From NCBI GenBank assembly GCA_904063045.1, contig CAJFCJ010000029.1:1-64000 (forward strand): a stretch of 64,000 nucleotides of DNA, read 5' to 3'. This DNA is from Dimorphilus gyrociliatus. Lineage: Eukaryota > Annelida > Polychaeta > Dinophilidae. The position numbers and the translations under genes are program-made. The notes below the pieces were generated by a model that was given only the letters and a program-made list of their open reading frames with translations, searched no databases and was not told the DNA's origin. This document shows, piece after piece, positions 52,501 to 61,114 of this stretch (within the stretch, counting starts at the first letter, position 1; every line of letters begins with the position of its first letter).

Positions 52501-55388
52501 GTATAACAAAAGATATTCCAATGATACATCAATTTAAATGATAAAAACATATATACTAATGCATTCTTTCTTCCCACATTCTTCTTTTCTAGATAAATTT
52601 TCAATAGAGATAAACAAGAATCAAACCTATTGTACCATTAAACTAGATGGAGAGCTGGATAGAGAAAAGAAACAGAAATATATCCTATCAGTCATCATTA
52701 AAAATAAAAATAAAAATACCGGTACCAATCGAAAAAAGCGAGATGGTGTGTCATAACTTTTCCTTTCTATAACATTTTAGATATAATATACACCTATACG
52801 TATAATCATTGTTTAACCCACACAAGTAACTAGTCACGTTGTTCGTCATTCTATTCAGGAACTTGTCTCCCCTTTTTTATCTGATTAGATAAACTTAAAT
52901 GTTTATTTAATGCATATCTATATATGTTGTTTAAATGTATGTATATAGTAGTTATATTTATTAGTATTACCGAATAGTATTCTTAATTGCTATATAACAA
53001 AAACATCCTTTTTTATTGTTATATAGCAATATGCACATAGATCACCATATAGCGTTACTGTAGATTTAACATATGTCTTTTTGGCACATAAAAATTGTTA
53101 CTTAATTGACGAATTGAATATTGATTATATACTTTTAATTTGCAGTTGTAGCCACTGGTTTTAATAGGATAAGAGTAATAATTGAAGTGCTTGATGTCAA
53201 CGATTCACCACCTGAATTTATAACACCGGATTACAGTCCTTTGAACTTGAACAACGTCTACGTTACAGCTGTTCCTAGGGAAATATCAGCACCTAGTAAT
53301 ATAATACAGATAAAGACTATCGACAGAGATTTGGGCGTTAATAAAGAAGTGACTTACTCAATATTAAGTAACGACGTACCTTTTAAAATCGACACAAACG
53401 ATGGACAAATATCGAATCTAAAGGAATTTACGAAAGAGGATAGTTTCTTTGAATTTTCAGTTAGTGCGTCTAATTCAAAATCGGATGTTAAGTTATTATC
53501 AACTGCTAAGACTTATGTAAGTTTAATAGATTGATTAAATTAAATTAATTGACTAATTAATTTCTATTTGTCTTTAATTTAGATAAATCTAATTGAAGAA
53601 AAGCATAGAATAGTCCTTGTATGGGAAAATCAAGCTGTTGAAGATGTTAGTCAGAGATTGAATGATACTAAAATGTAAGTTTCTTATTGAATATGTATAA
53701 ATAGTGAAACATTAAATTGTTCAATCTTCTAGAGCTCTTCAGAGATTATCCAATAAGATAATCGTAATTGAAAAACTAACACCAAGAACTTATTTTGCTG
53801 GCGGTGATGAGAAAGTTGAAAAAACTGAGTAAGATCTCCCATTGATTATTCAATTAAAAAGAGTAATTATTTATTCTTATTTACAGTACGGATATGTACT
53901 TTGTCGCCATATCGCCCACAACTTTTAAAATCTTGGAAACCGAAAGTGATGAAGTAAGCCAGTAAGTAACAAATGCTAAGATTTTGTAGAGTTTGTTTTT
54001 AAATATCCTTTGTCATCTATTACACCAAGCGTTATATGAAACGAAAACAGAGCAAAACCAAAACCAACAAGTGTCATACCGAGAGCTACTATAATAGATA
54101 ATAATAAATATATAGTTATTCTTCTTTTCTTCTCTTCTGCTCGTTGCATAGCCTCCAGAACCCTCGTTCTTCTTACTCTTTCAACTTTTATTGGAGTTGC
54201 TAGGGCGTCCCATACAAAATCATCTTCTTTAGATACTAACTCAGTTTGAGATTTTAGAGAAAAGGTCGCTCTCCACCTTCGCATTATTCATTTAGTAATA
54301 ATTATGAATTACGAATTATATAATAATTTGAATTTTTAAAACAGATCTTTCACATCATCGGTGGCGATTACTAATATAAAGAAAGAGATGGAAACTCTTG
54401 GACTAAATATTCAAAGTGTGAGAACTGCCTATCCAGTTGTCGGTGCAATTACGGGAAAAACGTACGAAAGCTATGACGAAGCTCCTTGGATTGCCCTAAT
54501 AGTTCTTGCAGCCCTTATTATAGTCTTTTCAATAATTGGAATGTTTGTAATATGTTTCACCTACGGAAGATATAAACACTCTCTTAGAGATAAAAATGCT
54601 GCCTATATTCGAACTTTACCTGCTGGACATGTAAATGGCTCTACAACCGAACTTATGTACGACAATTCGTCGGATTTTCTTAGGGAGTACGAAACTCAGA
54701 GCTTAGCCGTTTACGTTCCGGCCGACGAGCCAGTACAAGAACAAGGAGAAATTAACATGAACTTTTCTGTGGCGGACGAAGCAACAGCTCGCACACTACC
54801 TCGAAGTACCTACAGTGCCGATGCATCAACAAGATCCCACAATGGTGGTGTATTCTCGGCTACTAATCCAATATATCAAAGGTATAGAGATTCATAAAAT
54901 AACATTATAGAAGTTCATAAACAAACATTTATATTTTCTCTAACAGTTCTCAACAATTTACCTCTATTCATGAACGACTCAGCAGTGGAAACGACGCTAC
55001 AACATCAAGAGCGGTCGGATATGGAGGTGATTTTACAACATCAAGAACGGTCAGAGGTGGAAGCGACTTTGCAGCATCAAGAACGGCCGGAGCTGGAAGC
55101 GACTTTTCAACATCAAGAGCGGTCAAAGGTGGAAGCGACTTTGCAACATCAAGAACAATAGGAGGTGGAAGCGATTTTGCAACGTCCAGAAAAATTGAAG
55201 GTGGAAGCGATGTAGTATCATCAGGAGTGATCGGAGGCGAAAGTACTAGCGATACAAGACACGAATCAAGATTAGTAACAAAAACATCAATGAAATCATA
55301 CGGTCATAGAGAGAATACAAACCGATTCTCATCAGGCAGTCAGACTGCTGCCGCTTACGAAGTTAACGACGATCCAACCGTCTTTTAA
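18524..55388 (+). CDS. Giant transmembrane cadherin, about 85 EC repeats, 93 exons
   Basis: One type I membrane protein predicted at 9,492 aa. The 93 exons I placed sum to 28,479 nt, divisible by three, with every junction in phase. Order: signal peptide (MFSLRISVILLLLAVPSIAQ); EC1-8 with classical DxNDNxP linkers in part; about 74 ECs joined by R-N-x-N-x-P linkers; two more classical ECs; a membrane-adjacent region; one TM helix (54487-54570); and a tail of about 240 residues. EC repeats are about 100-110 residues, with the usual A-x-D-x-D, I-x-Y-x-I, YFxI...GxI and V-x-A-x-D-x-G signatures. Classical cadherins adhere or tether through calcium-rigidified EC chains. Large relatives (Fat, CDH23) have 27-34 ECs, so this is far longer. 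No EGF or laminin-G domains are seen. No second start, signal peptide or TM helix interrupts the array, which argues for a single gene. Tandem poly(A) signals lie at 55734 and 55747. Confidence 0.93.
22569..35644 (+). repeat. Cadherin gene part 2: EC9 to about EC41, R-N-x-N-x-P linkers
   Basis: Exons: 22747-22890, 22976-24913, 24986-25306, 25372-25566, 25626-25763, 25836-26153, 26216-26401, 26467-26604, 26684-27013, 27074-27259, 27323-27457, 28057-28200, 28288-28473, 28545-28847, 28905-29093, 29165-29482, 29544-29675, 29729-30058, 30124-30312, 30381-30512, 30571-30720, 30782-30937, 31004-31192, 31250-31369, 31435-31743, 31805-32296, 32353-32484, 32548-32871, 32930-33763, 33819-33950, 34028-35644. 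The first altered linker is LRNLNAPKF (RN at 23048). Typical linkers are ERNLNAPVF, NRNLNSPIF, TRNKYSPKF and QRNLYSPVF. Two exons (22976-24913 and 34028-35644) span five to six linkers without introns. The 599-nt intron 27458-28056 contains only low-complexity AT sequence. Confidence 0.88.
35700..44046 (+). repeat. Cadherin gene part 3: about EC42 to EC62
   Basis: Exons: 35700-35891, 35950-36594, 36664-36798, 36864-37358, 37426-37554, 37609-37914, 37997-38508, 38563-38674, 38747-39070, 39143-39325, 39387-40148, 40209-40400, 40908-41027, 41085-41276, 41335-41793, 41865-42170, 42225-42536, 42594-42899, 42959-43468, 43536-43658, 43726-44046. Linkers vary around RN (NRNEKSPRF, VRNLKAPTF, RRDEFAPMF, LRNANSPKF, KRSSTPPRF, IRENQPPAF). 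The junction 38508/38563 is phase 2, a rare exception to phase 0. The 507-nt intron 40401-40907 contains a (TA)n tract and a possible 15-nt microexon (40557-40571). Confidence 0.87.
40557..40571 (+). other. Possible 15-nt microexon in the cadherin gene
   Basis: TTTTAG precedes GATAATACGACATTG, which is followed by GTACGT: a consensus acceptor and donor around 15 nt. Inclusion would insert D-N-T-T-L in frame (phase 0 on both sides) at the D-x-D/strand boundary, where array introns usually sit. Not needed for an intact repeat, so it would be optional. Confidence 0.3.
44105..51863 (+). repeat. Cadherin gene part 4: about EC63 to EC82
   Basis: Exons: 44105-44287, 44343-45086, 45158-45661, 45715-45837, 45899-46207, 46276-46458, 46523-47449, 47539-47664, 47726-48340, 48395-48577, 48644-48772, 48845-49016, 49080-49216, 49278-49463, 49524-49844, 49900-50034, 50099-50293, 50365-50487, 50555-51073, 51132-51260, 51327-51863. 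Linkers include SRNEFRPEW, TRNANAPRF, TTDEQPPVF, QRNVYKPQF, QPSNLVPVI, GDKNEPPAF, ERNLNKPVF and, last, RRNDNKPIF (near 51734). The junction 49016/49080 is phase 1. D-x-D and glutamate (x-E-N/x-E-x) motifs are usually kept. Confidence 0.87.
53976..54284 (-). CDS. Small membrane protein nested antisense in a cadherin intron
   Basis: A 102-aa uninterrupted frame starting at an ATG and lying entirely within cadherin intron 53962-54344, on the opposite strand. The N-terminal half is charged (LVSKEDDFVWDALATP; KVERVRRTRVLEAMQRAEEK). A basic anchor KKRR is followed by one hydrophobic helix of about 28 residues (positions 56-84) and a short polar C-terminus. By the positive-inside rule the N-terminus should be cytosolic. 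The host intron is 383 nt, against about 60-100 for most of its neighbours, as if held open by this gene. I recognise no family. It may have further exons, but the single frame is complete from ATG to stop. Confidence 0.6.
   Translation of the reverse strand: MRRWRATFSLKSQTELVSKEDDFVWDALATPIKVERVRRTRVLEAMQRAEEKKRRITIYLLLSIIVALGMTLVGFGFALFSFHITLGVIDDKGYLKTNSTKS
55008..55223 (+). repeat. 36-nt tandem repeat in the cadherin cytoplasmic tail (six units)
   Basis: Six consecutive units of 12 codons, at 55008, 55044, 55080, 55116, 55152 and 55188. They encode variants of R-T-V-G-G-G-S-D-F-A-T-S. A partial unit precedes (ends G-N-D-A-T-T-S) and a degenerate unit follows. Because 36 is a multiple of three, another frame also stays open and encodes repeated Q-H-Q-E-R. 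The real frame is fixed by splicing from 54881 to 54947 and ends at 55386-55388. Confidence 0.93.
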
Positions 55389-56049
55389 AGAAAGAAACTC
55401 ATATTACCTTGCCATTTTACTTATCATTAGTTAGAAAGAGAAAAAGATAAAAGAAACAAAAAAAAACAAATGTTCTATACCTTTGATATATATATATATA
55501 TTTGTATGTTTCACGACAGAGATTTTTTATACGGAAAGAAAGATCTGTGATATAATATAATATGCTCTTTTACTCTTATTTAAATATATGAATATTCTAA
55601 TAATATTTATTTACTTATTCATATATTTTTTCAAGCACATGGAATTAAAAAACAATCTATTATATAAAGTATATAGATATGAGTTGAAATTTATATGATT
55701 ATTTGGAATGAAATGCAATTTTTTATGTCTTTTAATAAATTTATTAAATAAACTATGAAATACACTTTTTTTCCTTATCTTAACGAGAGGATATGGTGGC
55801 TTTCGTTGAGAGGAGGGAACACCTCTCTCTAGTTCTTTTGCGATAGAATAGTTTGAGTTTACCTCTTAAGCAGATAAATTTTAGGTTCAAAGGTAGAAAG
55901 CGATAAATTAGAACTTTCAATTAGCTTAATGACTTTCAAACAGAGCTTTAGCCAATCAGCGCTCATTGTTTTCTTGGTATTTAATTATGGAGCGTTCTTT
56001 CAATGGATGATCAGTTGTCGTTTTCGAACCGAGTAGTGTATTGGCAAGG
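55389..56049. other. Cadherin 3' UTR and upstream region of the PIP-degron gene
   Basis: AT-rich. Overlapping poly(A) signals AATAAA at 55734 and 55747 should end the cadherin transcript. No other gene is seen. Confidence 0.6.
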
Positions 56050-56496
56050 ATGAACGATTCTTGTAACAATTTATCGAAAACTTTACCAAAGTTTGTTAAT
56101 CAATCGAAATATTTAAAACGAAAAGCGGATAGAGAATGCCCAATAGACGTACCAAATTTAAAGAAGAGACAAACATCGATAACGGATTTCGGAAGACATG
56201 TTAAGAAGCCAAAGAAAATTTCTACATGTTCATGGGAAGAGGATATTCTCTGCAAAAATGATTCCTCAATATCTTATACAATACAAAAGTCAAAAACAAC
56301 AAATTCCGTTCCTCCTATACGCAAAGCTTTACTACCTATTAAAAGTATTAAATTATGCAAATCAAAGCTAAAAGCCTACGCTAATAACTCTTCCTCTTCT
56401 ACAACACCAACAACTGTGAGTACTACTACTGTCTCTCGGCCAATAATTGAACGGAAAGTGTTAGCAAAGGTTATTGTACTAACAGAAGTTTCATAA
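56050..56496 (+). CDS. Small protein with a p21-type PIP box/PIP degron
   Basis: Single-exon frame of 148 aa from the first ATG. It is basic, Ser/Thr-rich and without predicted fold or membrane segment. Residues 36-53 read NLKKRQTSITDFGRHVKK. This closely follows the PCNA-binding box of p21/CDKN1A (QTSMTDFY with basic flanks), including the T-D pair and a lysine at the B+4 position that define CRL4-Cdt2 PIP degrons. The second aromatic of the box is a glycine. The cyclin/CDK-binding KID motif of CIP/KIP inhibitors is not visible, so it should not be called p21. Basic clusters (KRKADR, KKPKK) could serve nuclear import. The tail is Ser/Thr-rich (NNSSSSTTPTTVSTTTVS). Destruction during S phase or after DNA damage is inferred from the motif. 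Confidence 0.7.
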   Translation: MNDSCNNLSKTLPKFVNQSKYLKRKADRECPIDVPNLKKRQTSITDFGRHVKKPKKISTCSWEEDILCKNDSSISYTIQKSKTTNSVPPIRKALLPIKSIKLCKSKLKAYANNSSSSTTPTTVSTTTVSRPIIERKVLAKVIVLTEVS

Positions 56497-57242
56497 CGGT
56501 GATAAAATCTTATCTCTATGGTTGTTTTATTCCCTTTCCAGTGCCTATCATTATTTTTATACCATTTATAATCGTCCTCTATTAAACAAAATTTTATCGT
56601 TCCAAAAATCTCTGCAGAATCGATTGCATTAATTAGTTTATCTAATTGAATTATGAAATAAAAGTATGTTTATTCAAAACAATTAGCATTCATTCGTTAA
56701 TCTTCATTATAATATAGGCAAATTAACATTGAAACTTAGAACGCAACATAGCTTTCGAACGATCGAAAATAAACAAACTAAAAATATTTCTCTAGTAAAA
56801 AGAGTTCAAATTTTGGCTATCAATCTTATAAATAGATTGTCCTAAATTAGAACTAGATTTTAGACCAACGCTCCAGCTCTTATGACCCCTATATGTAACT
56901 TAGGTTGATCAATTAACCATCGAATAGAAAGGAAATTGTAGAGATTTATCTATTTTATACGAAAAGAGATGAGAGTACTACACATATACTTTATATATTA
57001 AGAATGTTATTTTTTAGTGTCATCGTTGACACTGATTAACCATTATTTATAATGGCAAAATATTTCTTAATTTCTAAGAATATAAACATACTTGGCCTAT
57101 CCAATCTAAACGACCTTATTAATGTCCCTGTTTCCAACCATTTAAATACTCAAAAATAAGTCTTCATACGAATAACTATTAAAAGAAATTTGAAGAAAAG
57201 TTATACCAAACGTTAAGAGACTAAATTCGAGGGATATTTGTA
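56497..57242. other. Intergenic region
   Basis: Noncoding, AT-rich, between the PIP-degron gene and the first SDR gene. I see nothing further in it. Confidence 0.5.
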
Positions 57243-58740
57243 ATGGCTTCCATAATTTGGCATGTTCTTACTAATAAAGAATTTTGGGAATCGGCCCAAA
57301 TCGAACAAAAGTAAATAAATTAAAGTAAACTTTCTCAATTAATAGTACATTCTTATTTTAAAAGTTTAGCAAAACATTCAAAATGCGATAGCGACGTTAC
57401 ATTAGAAGGGAAAGTTGCTATTGTTACTGGTGGTACTGCAGGAATTGGAAAGGAATGTGTAAGAGACTTCGTAAAAAGAGGCGCAAAAGTTATTATTCCA
57501 TGTAGGGAAATGAAAAAAGGGGAAGCTGTTAAATTGGAAATAGAAAATGACACTTGTTCTTTTGGAAAGATTATCCTTATGAATATGGATCTATCATCAA
57601 TGGAAAGTGTTAGAAAATTTGCAAAACAATTTAGAAAGAGTAAGTATTTTATCATTCTTGAGTTTATCTTTTTCACTTCTGATGCTAATTTTAAGGAGAG
57701 GATAGATTGGACATTCTCCTGAATAATGGAGGAATAATAAATGCTCTTAAATCGCATACTAAAGATGGTTTTGAATCTATATTGGCTACAAATTCTCTAA
57801 GCCACTTTTTACTAACTCATCTTCTATTTGATTTGCTAAAGAAAAGCTCCCCGAGTAGAGTTGTAAATGTTTCTTCATCGGGTCATTATGCTGCCACCGA
57901 TATGATGTTTGATGATTTTCAAATATTTCAAGGATGTTGGAAACCTTCTGATTTCTATTTGTATTGTCGAAGTAAAGCTGCCAACGTTATGTATGCTGTA
58001 GAATGGCAAAGGAGACATCCCAGTTTGTACTTCTTAATTGTTGATAATTAACGTATTCATTGTAAAAATTTCCTGTTAGATTCGGGTGTCACTTTCTATA
58101 GCTGTCATCCAGGGGCAGTTAGAACAGAAATCTTTCGAAATTACAACTTATCCAACGAGTTTATTGGTTTCTTAATGTATAAGGTATGAAAAGCATCATT
58201 AACCTTTTTGAAATATAATACTAATGTAACAAATACTATCGCTTATTTACGCAAAGAAGGATTTCAATTGCTATTGAATTGTTCAATATAAGGTTATTAA
58301 TTTATGGCAAGTTCTATTTCTTGTCCTGTTTGTAGACCCTTGTAGGCTTTTATCTAGGACAGAATTTAAAGAAATCGCTTGACTTGTAATAAGTTTCTTT
58401 AATAAAGACTTAGGTAAAGTGTTAACAAAAATCATTGACTAATGACTAATTACCTATTCGTTTACACTCAGACATTAGATTGTTGGAACCCTCTGTTAAA
58501 ACACGGGAAGACGCCTGTTCAGGGAGCCCAAACACCAATCTACTGCTGTATTCAAAGAGGACTAGAATCACAAGCGGGCTTATACTTTACGTAAGATATT
58601 CTAATGCATTTAATTAGCGCCTTTCAATAATTATTATTAAATGAAGGGAATGTGAAGTTAGTGAGATGTCAACGCTGGCTCAAAATATTGAAGTGAGAGA
58701 GAAATTATGGAACATTACTCGTGAAACTTTAAATATATAG
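57243..58740 (+). CDS. Short-chain dehydrogenase/reductase, retinol-dehydrogenase-like (copy 1)
   Basis: NAD(P)-dependent classical-type SDR resembling RDH11-14/WWOX-type enzymes. Substrate unknown. Predicted 328 aa. Exons: 57243-57310, 57365-57639, 57696-58022, 58080-58183, 58472-58590, 58647-58740. Rossmann motif VTGGTAGIG (TGxxxGxG) is intact. The usual NNAG is LLNNGG here. Catalytic serine lies in NVSSSGH, and the YxxxK pair in YCRSK (within FYLYCRSKAA). CHPGAVRTE is the family's PG motif. The first exon encodes 22 residues (MASIIWHVLTNKEFW) without a clear TM anchor. Exons 1-5 have the same lengths as the next gene, showing tandem duplication. Confidence 0.92.
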
Positions 58741-59504
58741 CTGATCATCTTTTTAATCTATTAAATGTAATTAACTTTAAATCTTTAACCTTTTGTAATA
58801 CACATAATACCAATGTTATGTTAGCTATTATTTATAAGGTATTATTTAATTAGAAAAGTTATTTATTAAATGACAATTTATACTAAAATCCTCTCTAATT
58901 TAGATAGTCATACTAGATAATACCAATCTTCTCTTCGCCATAACACAATATTACTCCATATAATAGATTTTGCAACAAAATGTTATTGGTTTAGTCCATT
59001 ATATGAATCGACTGATGTTAAAGTTAGGGTTAGGGTAGATGTTCAAATGGCTTTAGTATACTTAAACTTTTCCTCTTCAAATGTATGATGCAATAAATTG
59101 TAGTCATGTTATGCTTGCCATTATTCGATTAGTTATGTTAATTATTAAATGTCAATTTATGTTCCAATGCTTGCAAATTGAATAAATTTCCAATGACTTG
59201 AAAATAATTTGCAATAAATGAAGATATTTTAAAACAATGTAACAAAACGTTGTGAATGAAAATATCTTTATAATAGACTAATAGGACGAGATAGCTGGTT
59301 TGTTTCTAAAAAAGAATAATTTGTTTTCATAGTCTAACAGCTATAACTCAATTTTTTTATCTGAGCTGTAAGCTGTAACATAAAAGTATAGAAAACTATA
59401 CGAATAATATTATACAACTGTGAATAATAGATACTGTAGCGTTTAAAATACAGAAATTATTCAATAATTTCAATTTATATATCATTAACAAAAATAAAAC
59501 AATT
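58741..59504. other. Intergenic region between tandem SDR genes
   Basis: AT-rich, noncoding. Contains a short gttagggttagggt stretch (near 59024) resembling two telomere-like units, likely chance. No gene is seen. Confidence 0.5.
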
Positions 59505-60809
59505 ATGGCTGTTATGCTATGGCATTCTCTATTGAATAAGGAACTTGCTCAGGCCAATGAATATGAATTATAGTTGAGTCTTAGTTTGAATAAGCTGTAG
59601 AATTGTGTTTGTAAATTTTTTTTAAATAAAAGCTTAAGAGAATCTTACATTTATAAAAGCGATATTGAATTGTTTGGTAAAACTATCGTTGTTACTGGTG
59701 GAACTGATGAAGTTGGAAAAGAATGCGTCAAAAATTTTATAAAGAGGGGTGCAAGAGTTATTGTAGGTTATAGAAGTAGCAAAAACGGCATCAAACTTAA
59801 AGAAGAGATTGAAGATGATGATACGAATAAAGGGACACTGGTACTAATGGAATTAGAGTTATCATCAATGGAAAGTGTGAGAAAATTTGCTGAAAAGATT
59901 AATAAAAGTATACTTTTTTACCAATACCTTTGTATTTATTAGTATTTTAAAATACAATGAATTATAGGTGAACAGAGATTGGATGTTTTATTAAATAATG
60001 CCGGAATTCTATCAAGCAGTACAGCATATACAAAAGATGGCTATGAAATGATTACAGCTGTCAATTACCTGAGCCACTTTCTTCTGACACATTTACTACT
60101 GCCTCTACTAAAGAAGAGTTCACCTAGTAGAATAGTCAATGTATCTTCCTTTGTCCATAATTTAACAACTGATATGATGTTTGATGATTTTAACATTAGA
60201 ACTGGATATTTTATTCCGACTTCGTTCTATCTGTATGGAAGAAGTAAAGCGGCAATGAATATGTTTACCAAAGAATGCCAAAGAAGATTTAAAGGTTAGT
60301 CTATTGTTTTCGATAGTTTTTTGTAAAGACCAAAATATATATACTGTATATTCTTCAGATATGGGTATAACATCATACAGCTGTAATCCTGGCGCCGTAA
60401 AGACAAACCTTTTTAATCATTTTAGTCTAATCAAGGATTTTACAAACTATCTTTTATTTAAGGTAATTATTTACATACAATTACAAATAATAATATTTTA
60501 TAAACCATTATACGTTTTTACAAAAAAAAAATAGACTTTTAAACTGATAAATCCCATTCAATTCGTCGGTAAGTCTGCTAATGAGGGTGCTCAAACTCCT
60601 ATATATTGTTCAATTGAAGAAGGGATAGAAACCTACGGCGGATCTTATTTTACGTTTGTAATCTATTAAATGATTGAAAATTTAGTAATTTTTTCTTTTT
60701 CTTTAGGGACGGTAAACCTTTTAAGGAATCCAAATTGGTTAATAATGATGAAGTTTGTGAGAAATTATGGGACTATACTACTGACCTCTTGAATTTATCT
60801 AAACTATAG
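59505..60809 (+). CDS. Short-chain dehydrogenase/reductase (copy 2, altered glycine motif)
   Basis: Paralogue of the preceding gene, predicted 331 aa. Exons: 59505-59572, 59633-59907, 59968-60294, 60359-60462, 60535-60653, 60707-60809. Lengths of exons 1-5 (68, 275, 327, 104, 119 nt) equal those of copy 1. NNAG is intact (LLNNAG). The catalytic region is retained (NVSSFVH; YGRSK within FYLYGRSKAA; CNPGAVKTN). The cofactor glycine motif is changed to TGGTDEVG: the middle glycine of TGxxxGxG is glutamate. The exon 1 donor (TA|GTTGAG) is weak but fixed by equal length and phase with copy 1. Whether the enzyme still binds NAD(P) cannot be decided from sequence. Confidence 0.88.
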
Positions 60810-61114
60810 TTTATAAATCATACAGAAAAAATATTAATCTAACGATATTGATTATGTAGGCTTAAACGCTTGTTTACTAATAATACATTCCAGCGTGTTA
60901 AGGAGAGGTAATTTTTTGTGATAAATATTGTATTTTTCTATTATTATTGTTCATTTGCAATTGAAGAGCATTTGAGTCTTCTCTCGAAGATTTTTTTTTA
61001 ATAAATTGATCAACTTGTTCTTATTTAATAACTTTAATCGGTTAGTGTTGCGTCTAGAGCAGGAGCGATTAGTCGTTGCTATAGCACTGCGTAAACAATC
61101 GCCAACCCGTAAAA

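Larger units (their letters stand above)
52006..55388 (+). other. Cadherin gene part 5: last ECs, furin-like site, membrane-adjacent region, TM, tail
   Basis: Exons: 52006-52143, 52204-52328, 52388-52500, 52593-52745, 53146-53516, 53583-53674, 53733-53828, 53887-53961, 54345-54881, 54947-55388. Classical motifs return: GELDREKKQK and the linker DVNDSPPEF. A basic R-K-K-R (52730-52741) lies between them. After the final EC there is a non-cadherin region of about 140 residues (HRIVLVWENQAVEDVSQRL ... RTAYPVVGAITG), in the position of the ferredoxin-like membrane-adjacent domain of CDH23 and PCDH15; this equivalence is inferred. TM helix: WIALIVLAALIIVFSIIGMF. Tail: N-P-I-Y at 54865-54876, the 36-nt repeat, and C-terminal D-P-T-V-F. 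Intron 52746-53145 is noncoding. Confidence 0.88.

Noticed and set aside
54970-55161. Plus-strand frame encoding repeated Q-H-Q-E-R units, apparently a small repeat protein
   Set aside because: It is the wrong frame of the 36-nt repeat in the cadherin tail. The frame joined from 54881 to 54947 is open to the stop at 55388 and continues the membrane protein.
18524-55388. Several separate cadherin genes instead of one
   Set aside because: All introns, including the longer ones at 27458-28056, 40401-40907 and 52746-53145, join in-phase halves of a repeat. No internal signal peptide, TM helix or stop occurs, and total length is a multiple of three.
59020-59036. Telomere-like gttagggttaggg stretch
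   Set aside because: Only about two units in AT-rich sequence. Too short to call a telomeric insertion.
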